Shown: positions 1-5,084 of the stretch, in pieces | Position numbering within the stretch: the stretch's first letter is position 1 | Layout: each line of letters opens with the position of its first letter | NCBI GenBank assembly: GCA_027064665.1 | Contig: JAMOPH010000423.1 | Span: 1 to 5,084 of the forward strand | DNA length: 5,084 bases | Reading direction: 5' to 3' | Source of the DNA: a bacterium | Lineage (GTDB): Bacteria; UBP14; UBA6098; B30-G16 | Program-made: the position numbers and the translations under genes | The notes under the pieces: generated by a model | Told to the model about the DNA's origin: nothing | Seen by the model: the letters and a program-made list of their open reading frames with translations, nothing else | The model's database searches: none

Positions 1-473
1 GTCTGATAGTGTTCGCAGGTGGTTTTGTTGAGGTTTGCGCCGCAGATGGGGCACAAACCCTTGCAGTCCGGGGAACACAGGGGATACCGCGGCACGGCAA
101 GGATGACCGCATCCCTCACCCGGGGAGACAGGTCAACCTTGCCCGAGTGCGGGTCCACGCGGGCGAGATCCTCCTCCCACAGTTCCACCGAAAGCGGCGC
201 CCCCGCCGTGAGCCTGACCAGAAATTCCACCTCCTCGCGAATCTCCACGGGGAATTTTTCAAGACATCGGACACACTGCACCTCAACGGTGGTGTAAACT
301 ATCCCACGGCAGGCGATCTCCAGACCCCGCCGGCTGCAGGTGAGGAGAAAATCAACATCCGCAGGGAACTCCGCCACGGCGGAAGCCAGTTCCAGTTCCT
401 GCGGCGTCCACAGAAACTCCCGTTTGCTTCTCCCCTCCGGAAGACCCGCTGCCTCAAGAAACCTCTTTACCAT
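1..473 (-). CDS. yceD: YceD/DUF177 family protein (23S rRNA accumulation protein), 3' end outside window
   Basis: Read on the minus strand, 157 codons are open from ATG 473-471 to the left edge, so the C-terminus is missing. Family-typical features are a CxxC (C67-V-R-C70) followed by LEKFPVEIREEVEF, then VDLSPRVRDAVILAVP (about 113-128), then a four-cysteine group C133-x3-C137-x3-C141-x2-C144 in PLCSPDCKGLCPICGANL, and C153. The cysteine group probably binds a metal (inference). YceD proteins are linked to 23S rRNA accumulation and are usually encoded just before rpmF (ribosomal protein L32), which would lie to the left. The family is typically about 170 residues, so little is lost. GGAG 10 bases upstream supports the ATG; an in-frame GTG three codons earlier (482-480) is an alternative. 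The gene follows the ABC ATPase on the same strand after 73 bases and may be co-transcribed. The family call is firm; the rRNA role is from the family, not this sequence. Confidence 0.88.
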   Translation of the reverse strand, partial: MVKRFLEAAGLPEGRSKREFLWTPQELELASAVAEFPADVDFLLTCSRRGLEIACRGIVYTTVEVQCVRCLEKFPVEIREEVEFLVRLTAGAPLSVELWEEDLARVDPHSGKVDLSPRVRDAVILAVPRYPLCSPDCKGLCPICGANLNKTTCEHYQ

Positions 474-546
474 CTCTCCCACGCTCCAAAAATTTGCAAC
501 TTCCCAAACTACCAACGATTTCCCAGATTTCAATATAAAAATTTTC

Positions 547-1602
547 TCAAAACCTTATGCGCTTTTCGGTGTCGGGGTCAAAGAGTTTAATTTGCTCCAC
601 CACTATGCGGAACGGCACCCTGTCGCCAACTCTGACATTGTGAGTTGCCGGCACCCGGGCGACAACTTGTTCCCCGGCGAGGGTGAAATACAGAAATATC
701 TCGTTCCCCATAGGCTCAACCACCTCAATGTGGGCGGCAAAGTGCGGTTTTTCGGGGTCAATTACGAAATGTTCCGGGCGGATGCCGATTATCACATCCT
801 GCCGGGGCACCCTGCCGGGGATATTCAGCGTGATTTCGCCGAACTTTATCGTGTTCTCCTGCGCCGTGCCGCGGATAAAGTTCATTGAGGGCGAGCCGAT
901 AAACCCCGCCACGAAAAGATTTTCCGGGTCGTTATACAGTTTGAGCGGGGTGTCGTGCTGCTGGATAATGCCATCACGGAGAACGGCGATTCGGTCGCCC
1001 ATAGTCATCGCCTCAACCTGGTCGTGGGTGACATATATCATAGTGGTCTGAAGGCGGTGGTGGAGTTTGCTGATTTCGGTGCGCATATGCACCCGCAGTT
1101 TTGCGTCAAGGTTGGACAGGGGTTCGTCAAACAAAAACACCTTCGGATGCCGGACTATCGCCCGCCCCAGTGCGACTCTCTGCCGCTGTCCGCCCGAAAG
1201 TTGACGGGGCTTGTGGTCCAAATACTCTGTTAGCCCGAGGGTTTGGGCGGCTTCACGCACCCGCCTGTCTATCTCGTCCTTGGGAAATTTGCGGACCTTC
1301 AGACCAAATGCCATATTCTCATACACTGTCATATGCGGGTAGAGGGCGTAGTTCTGGAAAACCATTGCAATATCCCTGTCCTTGGGGGGAAGGTCGTTGA
1401 CCACACGCCCATCAATGTAGATTTTCCCGGAGGTCACATCCTCAAGCCCGGCAATCATCCGCAGAAGCGTTGATTTCCCGCAGCCGGAAGGTCCCACAAG
1501 CACCAAAAACTCCCTGTCCTTCACATCAAGAGTGACATCCTTTATCACATGAACCTTGTTGTCGTAGATTTTGTTGACCTTTTCCAGAAATACCTCCGCC
1601 AA
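547..1602 (-). CDS. Sugar ABC transporter ATP-binding protein, MalK/UgpC/MsmK type
   Basis: This is a complete 351-residue cytoplasmic ATPase of an ABC importer, probably for sugars or glycerol-3-phosphate. In order it has A-loop Y13, Walker A GPSGCGKST (37-45), Q-loop Q83 in VFQNYALYPHMTV, signature LSGGQRQR (135-142), Walker B VFLFDE (155-160), D-loop SNLD (163-166) and switch H193. The MalK-type regulatory OB/TOBE half follows, with GFIGSPSMNF (233-242), GIRPEHF (273-279), EPMGNE (296-301) and LFDPDTEKRI near the end. Length and layout match the CUT1 subfamily, and no key residue is missing. The start is TTG at 1602, chosen because a strong GGAGG sits six bases upstream. No permease or solute-binding gene is adjacent in the window, so the substrate cannot be named. 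It may be a shared ATPase serving several transporters, as MsmK does in some Gram-positive bacteria (inference). ugpC, msmK and malK are all plausible labels. Confidence 0.95.
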   Translation of the reverse strand: MAEVFLEKVNKIYDNKVHVIKDVTLDVKDREFLVLVGPSGCGKSTLLRMIAGLEDVTSGKIYIDGRVVNDLPPKDRDIAMVFQNYALYPHMTVYENMAFGLKVRKFPKDEIDRRVREAAQTLGLTEYLDHKPRQLSGGQRQRVALGRAIVRHPKVFLFDEPLSNLDAKLRVHMRTEISKLHHRLQTTMIYVTHDQVEAMTMGDRIAVLRDGIIQQHDTPLKLYNDPENLFVAGFIGSPSMNFIRGTAQENTIKFGEITLNIPGRVPRQDVIIGIRPEHFVIDPEKPHFAAHIEVVEPMGNEIFLYFTLAGEQVVARVPATHNVRVGDRVPFRIVVEQIKLFDPDTEKRIRF

Positions 1603-1605
1603 TTT

Positions 1606-1613
1606 CCCCCTCC
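1606..1613 (-). promoter_or_regulatory. Ribosome-binding site deciding the TTG start of the ABC ATPase
   Basis: On the minus strand the sequence reads GGAGGGGG, then AAA, then TTG. The GGAGG core lies six bases before the TTG, an optimal distance. The protein starting there (MAEVFLEKVNKIY) has the N-terminus expected for the MalK family, so TTG is the likely real start. Confidence 0.8.
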
Positions 1614-1626
1614 GGTGTGATTACAG

Positions 1627-1660
1627 AGAATAAAATATTTAGGTTTGTCCATTCAAACAA
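1627..1660 (-). promoter_or_regulatory. Candidate promoter of the ABC ATPase gene
   Basis: Read on the minus strand, two overlapping sigma70-like pairs are visible. One is TTGAAT (1656-1651), 18 bases, TATTCT (1632-1627). The other is TTGTTT (1660-1655), 17 bases, TATTTT (1637-1632). Each -10 matches the consensus at four of six positions and lies about 25-30 bases before the TTG start. The region is AT-rich compared with its surroundings. Both pairs are weak matches, so the exact boxes are uncertain. Confidence 0.4.
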
Positions 1661-1662
1661 AC
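1643..1662. promoter_or_regulatory. Small inverted repeat, possible operator
   Basis: GTTTGT (1643-1648), an eight-base spacer and ACAAAC (1657-1662) form a perfect 6+6 inverted repeat. It covers the candidate -35 region of the ABC ATPase gene. Sugar transporter ATPases are often controlled by repressors that bind such sites, but the arms are short and AT-rich and could be chance. I do not recognise a known operator consensus. Confidence 0.25.
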
Positions 1663-1692
1663 TTTTACTGCCCGCCGCAGTGCAGAATTCTG

Positions 1693-1720
1693 TTGACAAT
1701 GCACCAATGCAATGTAAATT
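1693..1720 (+). promoter_or_regulatory. Candidate promoter of the M23 peptidase gene
   Basis: A perfect -35 box TTGACA (1693-1698) is followed after 16 bases by TAAATT (1715-1720), a four-of-six match to the -10 consensus. Transcription would start around 1727-1730, at or just before the ATG at 1730, giving a leaderless or nearly leaderless mRNA. The -35 is strong evidence and the -10 moderate. Confidence 0.5.
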
Positions 1721-1729
1721 ACGAAAACT

Positions 1730-2623
1730 ATGCGAATCGGGAAAGGGAAAAAATACTCGGTGATAGTTCTGCCGGAGGATTCTGCGCAGCCGGTCAAATT
1801 TTCGGTCTCAAGGCGTGCGGTTGCGTGGATTGTGGCGGCGATTGTGCTTTTGCTCTCGGTGAATTTTGTCCTTCTGGCGTGGAATCTTTTTTCCGCCTAC
1901 GACAGGGCAAGCGCCTACGCCGAAAACAGGGACCTTCACCAGCGCCTTGAGTTAACCCAGCAGCGCCTTGATTCCCTCAAGACGGTTATGTCGGAAGTGG
2001 TCAAAAAGAACGAGGTCCTATACACATTTTCGGAGGTTCCCGAGCCGGAGCGGAATTTTGCCGTCGGCGGTCCGCAGTTGACGGATTACGAGAGCAAAAG
2101 TTTCACCCTTGCAAAACTTGAGTTCAACATAGACAGTCTTCTGTTCGTTGCCCGTCAGGAGTTGGCAGGGCTGGACAGTGTTGAGGAAGTCATCACACGG
2201 CGGGAGAAAATTCTGCGGCACACGCCGTCAATAAAGCCGATGAGGGGATTTTATTCCTCCGGATTCGGCAAGCGGCTGGACCCGTTCACCGGTAAATGGA
2301 AAATGCACGAGGGGCTGGATATCTGCGCTCCCAAGGGCACGCCGGTTTATGCCGCCGCCGATGGACGGGTAAAGTTCGCAGGATGGGAAAAGGGTTTCGG
2401 CAAGGTCGTGGTCATTGACCACATCTGGTTTGAGACGAGGTATGCCCATCTGAATGAGATAAAGGTCCGCAAAGGGCAGAAGGTCAAGCGGGGAGATATC
2501 ATCGGCACCTGCGGGCGCACCGGAAGAGCCACAGGCCCACACCTGCACTATGAGGTGAGAATCGCCGGCAAGCCCGTGAATCCCAGAAATTATATCCTGC
2601 CCGCCAATATCTGCGTGGATTGA
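1730..2623 (+). CDS. Membrane-anchored M23 family (LytM-type) metallopeptidase
   Basis: This 297-residue protein should cut peptidoglycan cross-bridges or stems on the outer side of the inner membrane. A short basic N-terminus leads into one membrane segment (about 28-53). A coiled coil follows (about 55-95, rich in Q, L, E and R), then a linker, then an M23 domain from about 173 to 288. The domain is complete: HEGLD gives zinc ligands H193 and D197, YAH gives catalytic H240, and HLH gives H271 (catalytic) and H273 (zinc). By family rules it should therefore be active, unlike the degenerate LytM regulators EnvC and NlpD. The ATG is the first start after an in-frame TAA at 1715, and no Shine-Dalgarno sequence precedes it. 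A GTG at 1760 is a less likely alternative, because the skipped segment resembles the N-terminus of related proteins. The gene is divergent from the ABC ATPase and 192 bases from the next gene. No bactofilin partner is visible. Confidence 0.93.
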   Translation: MRIGKGKKYSVIVLPEDSAQPVKFSVSRRAVAWIVAAIVLLLSVNFVLLAWNLFSAYDRASAYAENRDLHQRLELTQQRLDSLKTVMSEVVKKNEVLYTFSEVPEPERNFAVGGPQLTDYESKSFTLAKLEFNIDSLLFVARQELAGLDSVEEVITRREKILRHTPSIKPMRGFYSSGFGKRLDPFTGKWKMHEGLDICAPKGTPVYAAADGRVKFAGWEKGFGKVVVIDHIWFETRYAHLNEIKVRKGQKVKRGDIIGTCGRTGRATGPHLHYEVRIAGKPVNPRNYILPANICVD

Positions 2624-2729
2624 CCTGACCGGTTCTGGCAAATTGCTGTTTTCCTGCCGGAGTTTTTGAGGGAACCCTCGGTGTGCAAAAACAAACCGCT
2701 TTGTCGGGAAAAAGGGCAAAAACTCATCG
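2624..2729. other. Intergenic segment after the M23 gene, no gene seen
   Basis: This is the first part of a 192-base gap. It holds two copies of GCAAAAAC (2685-2692 and 2716-2723) whose starts are 31 bases apart, about three helical turns, upstream of the lipoprotein promoter. I see no open reading frame with a ribosome-binding site and no convincing terminator for the M23 gene. A CCGG/CCGG pair with a long loop followed by a T-run near 2672-2676 is too weak to call. Confidence 0.5.
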
Positions 2730-2758
2730 GATTTGCGCCAAAAAATTCTTGCTATAAT
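2730..2758 (+). promoter_or_regulatory. Extended -10 promoter of the propeller lipoprotein gene
   Basis: A perfect -10 box TATAAT (2753-2758) is preceded by TGC, giving the extended -10 motif TGnTATAAT. The position 17 bases upstream of the -10 holds GATTTG, a poor -35; TTGCGC lies only 14 bases upstream. An extended -10 can work without a good -35. Transcription would begin near 2765, leaving a leader of about 50 bases before the ATG. Confidence 0.7.
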
Positions 2759-2805
2759 TCCCGTTAGGGGAGATATTAAAAAATCGTTTTTGGGAAACAA
2801 ACACA

Positions 2806-2813
2806 GGGAGGAG
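2806..2813 (+). promoter_or_regulatory. Ribosome-binding site of the propeller lipoprotein gene
   Basis: GGGAGGAG lies directly before the ATG at 2816, with its GGAGG core ending four bases from the start codon. It fixes the start that gives a proper signal peptide. Confidence 0.8.
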
Positions 2814-2815
2814 AT

Positions 2816-4774
2816 ATGCGCAGGATACTGCTGGCGAGCCTTTTGGCTGTGATGCTGGTTTTCTGGGGATGCGAAAAGCCCGGCGAGGAGGAAAAAGAGG
2901 TCCCCACCGACGGCACCAGTTGGGAGATAATTCACACAAATCAAAGTGTTCTGCCCACACTGTTCGCCGGATATATTTCCTCCGATGGGCAAAGGATTTT
3001 CTTGTTCGGGGATAAGGGATTTTTCGCACTCTCCACCGATGGCGGGTTCACCTGGACCACCGACACCGTCGCCGATATGGCGGACAGCGGCTATTCAATC
3101 CGCTGTGCTGATTTTGCCGATGAGAACACCGGAGTTATTGGCGGAGATATGACGATTTACCGCACCACCGACGGCGGGGCAACCTGGACACTGGTGGCAT
3201 CGCAGGCGGATTTCGGCGAGGCGAGAGTGCGCAAGGTCAAATATGTCGGCAATGGCAAATTCTACGCCATCGCCGGCGCAAATTTCCTGCGCTCTACAGA
3301 TTACGGCGCAACCTGGGAGGTGGTTCACATTGACTACCTTGACTCTACATCCTACGGTCTTATATCCTTTGATTTTGTTGATGAGGACAACGGGTATATG
3401 ATTTCCTCCGGTCCGGTCAATTTTGTCACCACCGACGGCGGGTTGACCTGGATTCCCGAAAGGACCGAGATGGGTTTCCACGGGTATGATGTTGACGCCG
3501 CCGATGACGGCACATACTTTGTTTGCGGGGATACCTCAAAAATCGTCCGTAGAACTTTCGTTCCTGCCGATTCTGATAGCGCCAGTTCCGATAGCGTTCT
3601 CGTTTGGGAGGAAATTTCTATCTCTCCCACCCTGACTCATCCCGAACTCTACATATTTGAAGCGATAAAGATAGAAGGCGATCTTGGAATTGCCGTAGGC
3701 AATGATGGTCTTGTGGCCATCTCCACCGATGGCGGTGAGACCTGGCAGAGAACCGATGCCCCCGGGACCTATGCGGATTTTTCATATGTTGCCCTTGCGG
3801 GAGATTATGCCCTTGCCGTGGGCATTGACAATATCCGTGCCGACGGTTTTGCAACAGTGGGCACATCTAACCTTTCGGTGTGGAAGGGCGTTTCCTATGG
3901 CACAAAAATGGAACTTGACGATATGGTCTTCATTGACGAACAGACCGGATTTTTCGTTGGCAAGGAACTCTCCCTGTTCAAGACCTATGACGGCGGTCTG
4001 ACATTGTATCAGCGCCCGCTTGTGGCAGAACACAATGTGTCCGTCTCCGGGATTGATTTTGGCGACGACCTGCACGGTGTCGCCGTCGGCTCGGACGGGG
4101 CGATATTTACAACTTCCGACGGCGGCGAAACCTGGTCCACTGTGCCGGAGGAAAACATTTCCTACGACACCGATATTGACCATCTCAACAAGGTCAGATT
4201 CGTTGACCCCACCACGGTCTATGCGGTTGGGACGGACATTGACGGCAACGGGATTTTCCTCAGAAGTTCCGATGCCGGCGAAAACTGGGAAGTTATTCAG
4301 ACCGGATATAATGTTGAACTGCTCAACCTTGATTTCCTTTCGCCCACTGTCGGCTGGATAGCGGGTGAGATGGGCACGGTTCTCAAGACCACCGACGGCG
4401 GCGAGAACTGGGAGCGTCTTCCCACCGGCACCAACGCCGGACTCAATGCCGTGGACTTTATTGACGAGAACCACGGATGGGCTTGCGGCTCCTATGTGAT
4501 TCTCAAAACCACCGACGGCGGACAAACCTGGACATCCTACCCGGTGGAGGACAATCTGTTCGCTATGTTCCACGATATAGTGTTTGTTGACCAGAACACC
4601 GGCTGGATTGTCGGCGATTTCGGATACATTCTCCACACCGTTGACGGCGGCGAGACCTGGTATCGTCAGGCTGCCGGGATGACCGAAAGCGACCTTTACG
4701 CAATTTACGCCCTTGATGCCACCCACATCTGGGCGTGCGGCGAACTCGGGACTATTTTGAAACTCGTCCCGTAA
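2816..4774 (+). CDS. Putative surface lipoprotein made of Asp-box/YCF48-like beta-propeller repeats
   Basis: The product has 652 residues. The N-terminus MRR, a hydrophobic run (4-17) and G18-C19 look like a lipoprotein signal peptide. The lipobox is imperfect (F16-W17-G18-C19 where L-A/S-G/A-C is usual). After Cys19 comes a charged tether rich in Glu and Lys (20-28). The rest is repeats of about 43 residues, each ending in an Asp-box S/T-x-D-G-G-x-T-W. Eleven are clear, at 73, 117, 160, 205, 303, 390, 433, 484, 525, 565 and 608. This is the Asp-box/YCF48 fold. Ycf48 itself aids photosystem II assembly, but nothing here points to photosynthesis. I see no sialidase active-site pattern and no C-terminal sorting domain. 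Binding or scaffolding at the cell surface is an inference; the true function is unknown. The gene has its own promoter and ribosome-binding site, tandem stops (TAA TAG) and a terminator, so it is probably a single-gene unit. Confidence 0.88.
   Translation: MRRILLASLLAVMLVFWGCEKPGEEEKEVPTDGTSWEIIHTNQSVLPTLFAGYISSDGQRIFLFGDKGFFALSTDGGFTWTTDTVADMADSGYSIRCADFADENTGVIGGDMTIYRTTDGGATWTLVASQADFGEARVRKVKYVGNGKFYAIAGANFLRSTDYGATWEVVHIDYLDSTSYGLISFDFVDEDNGYMISSGPVNFVTTDGGLTWIPERTEMGFHGYDVDAADDGTYFVCGDTSKIVRRTFVPADSDSASSDSVLVWEEISISPTLTHPELYIFEAIKIEGDLGIAVGNDGLVAISTDGGETWQRTDAPGTYADFSYVALAGDYALAVGIDNIRADGFATVGTSNLSVWKGVSYGTKMELDDMVFIDEQTGFFVGKELSLFKTYDGGLTLYQRPLVAEHNVSVSGIDFGDDLHGVAVGSDGAIFTTSDGGETWSTVPEENISYDTDIDHLNKVRFVDPTTVYAVGTDIDGNGIFLRSSDAGENWEVIQTGYNVELLNLDFLSPTVGWIAGEMGTVLKTTDGGENWERLPTGTNAGLNAVDFIDENHGWACGSYVILKTTDGGQTWTSYPVEDNLFAMFHDIVFVDQNTGWIVGDFGYILHTVDGGETWYRQAAGMTESDLYAIYALDATHIWACGELGTILKLVP
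2906..4771 (+). repeat. Fourteen tandem beta-propeller units (coding repeat)
   Basis: The conserved tryptophan ending each unit falls at residues 36, 80, 124, 167, 212, 264, 310, 356, 397 (Leu here), 440, 491, 532, 572 and 615, mostly 40-46 apart. W264 and W356 fill the two gaps where the Asp-box itself is lost. The last unit (616-652) lacks a closing motif, but residues 31-36 (TDGTSW) look like that missing piece, which would suit ring closure. At DNA level ACCACCGACGGCGG recurs exactly at 3164, 3428, 4388 and 4508. Confidence 0.75.
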
Positions 4775-4788
4775 TAGAGATGCCCCCT

Positions 4789-4817
4789 GCCCGCCTCGGT
4801 TCGGGGCGGGCTTTTTT
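4789..4817 (+). terminator. Rho-independent terminator after the lipoprotein gene
   Basis: A perfect seven-base GC stem, GCCCGCC (4789-4795) with GGCGGGC (4805-4811), is followed directly by six T residues (4812-4817). The stem can extend inward by up to three more pairs, leaving a GTT loop. It begins 15 bases after the TAA stop. Confidence 0.93.
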
Positions 4818-4827
4818 GTTATTCACC

Positions 4828-4831
4828 GGAG
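4828..4831 (+). promoter_or_regulatory. Ribosome-binding site of the prenyl synthase gene
   Basis: GGAG lies seven bases before ATG 4839. It favours this start over the in-frame ATG five codons later, which has no purine-rich site upstream. Confidence 0.6.
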
Positions 4832-4838
4832 CGTTTGA

Positions 4839-5084
4839 ATGGGCAAAACACAGATGAAAAAACCGCTGTCCGAGGCGTTAGAGCGGTATGCGCCCCTTGT
4901 TGAGGCGTGGCTGGACAGAATTCTGCCGCCGGAGGACAGAATGCCGCCGGAGATTCATCGTGCTATGCGGTATTCGGTTTTTGCCGGCGGGAAAAGACTT
5001 CGCCCCGTCCTTGCGATTATGACCCACCGCTGGGCTGGAGGGAAAAGCGAAAGGATTTTCCCCGTGGCGTCCGCAATTGAGTTG
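4839..5084 (+). CDS. Polyprenyl (isoprenyl) diphosphate synthase, N-terminal part, cut by right edge
   Basis: Eighty-two codons are present before the window ends. The hallmark is the segment MRYSVFAGGKRLRPVLAI (43-60), with the GGKRLRP motif (50-56) that binds isopentenyl diphosphate in trans-type prenyl synthases such as IspA and CrtE. The window stops at AIEL, just before the expected first Asp-rich motif (DDxxD). The enzyme would condense isopentenyl diphosphate with an allylic diphosphate to give farnesyl or geranylgeranyl diphosphate. The N-terminal pattern (MRYSVFAGGKRLRP) favours the short-chain IspA-like group, but chain length cannot be judged from this part. The start is ATG 4839, supported by GGAG at 4828-4831, seven bases away; ATG at 4854 has no such site. 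The gene sits just 21 bases after the preceding terminator, so its promoter is not obvious. Confidence 0.93.
   Translation, partial: MGKTQMKKPLSEALERYAPLVEAWLDRILPPEDRMPPEIHRAMRYSVFAGGKRLRPVLAIMTHRWAGGKSERIFPVASAIEL

Noticed and set aside
524..546. TATATT on the minus strand as a promoter for yceD
   Set aside because: No acceptable -35 box lies 16-18 bases upstream, and the region is simply AT-rich. Co-transcription with the ABC ATPase is as likely.
9..590. A 193-codon plus-strand frame over the YceD gene
   Set aside because: The minus-strand reading gives a clear YceD family protein. The plus frame crosses two genes and its product has no recognisable features.
2628..2680. Possible terminator after the M23 gene (CCGG pair followed by a T-run, or GAGGG-AA-CCCTC)
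   Set aside because: The first has only a four-base stem with a loop of more than 20 bases. The second has a two-base loop and no T-run after it. Neither meets the normal pattern.
2774..2792. A/T-rich palindrome in the leader of the lipoprotein gene
   Set aside because: The pairing is AAAAA with TTTTT only, too weak to be a credible RNA switch or attenuator.
2228..2992. A 254-codon minus-strand frame across the M23 gene end and the following gap
   Set aside because: It runs antisense to the catalytic M23 domain, the extended -10 promoter and the start of the lipoprotein, and has no recognisable protein motif.
3782..4726. A 314-codon open frame on the minus strand inside the lipoprotein gene
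   Set aside because: It is a mirror of the repetitive coding strand: the repeated Asp-box codons leave the opposite strand free of stops. The antisense product is also repetitive, resembles no family I know, and lies wholly within a well-supported gene.
2816..4774. Sialidase or photosystem II assembly factor as the function of the propeller protein
   Set aside because: Asp-box repeats are shared by many unrelated propellers. I see no sialidase arginine/FRIP pattern and no photosynthesis genes nearby, so only the fold is claimed.

Overview
The window looks like a stretch of ordinary chromosome from a bacterium I cannot place with certainty. An N-terminally lipidated secreted protein and a membrane-anchored M23 peptidase suggest a Gram-negative-type envelope. 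The unfamiliar combination of neighbours suggests an uncultured or candidate-phylum lineage, but this is weak inference. I see no rRNA, tRNA, CRISPR array, insertion sequence or phage gene.

Left part (minus strand, 1-1602): two genes are read leftwards. The first in reading order is a complete MalK/UgpC-type sugar ABC transporter ATPase (547-1602, TTG start with a strong ribosome-binding site). After a 73-base gap comes a YceD/DUF177 gene (start at 473) that runs off the left edge. In many bacteria yceD is followed by rpmF and fatty-acid or phospholipid genes; that part lies outside the window.

Middle (1603-1729): a 127-base divergent intergenic region with candidate promoters on both strands and a small inverted repeat over the ATPase promoter. 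Rightwards from it runs an M23 metallopeptidase (1730-2623) with an N-terminal membrane anchor, a coiled coil and a full set of zinc and catalytic residues. It lacks a Shine-Dalgarno sequence, and its candidate -10 box is almost on top of the ATG, so a leaderless mRNA is possible.

Right part (2624-5084): a 192-base gap holds an extended -10 promoter (TGC-TATAAT). It serves a 652-residue putative lipoprotein (2816-4774) made almost entirely of Asp-box/YCF48-like beta-propeller units. By the spacing of the conserved tryptophans I count 14 units, which fits two seven-bladed propellers in one chain. A clear rho-independent terminator follows (4789-4817). Only 21 bases later starts a polyprenyl (isoprenyl) diphosphate synthase gene, cut by the right edge.

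The genes do not form an obvious single pathway. They cover sugar uptake energising, ribosome biogenesis, cell-wall remodelling, a cell-surface propeller and isoprenoid synthesis. The least understood item is the 14-unit propeller lipoprotein; I found no convincing new multi-gene system.
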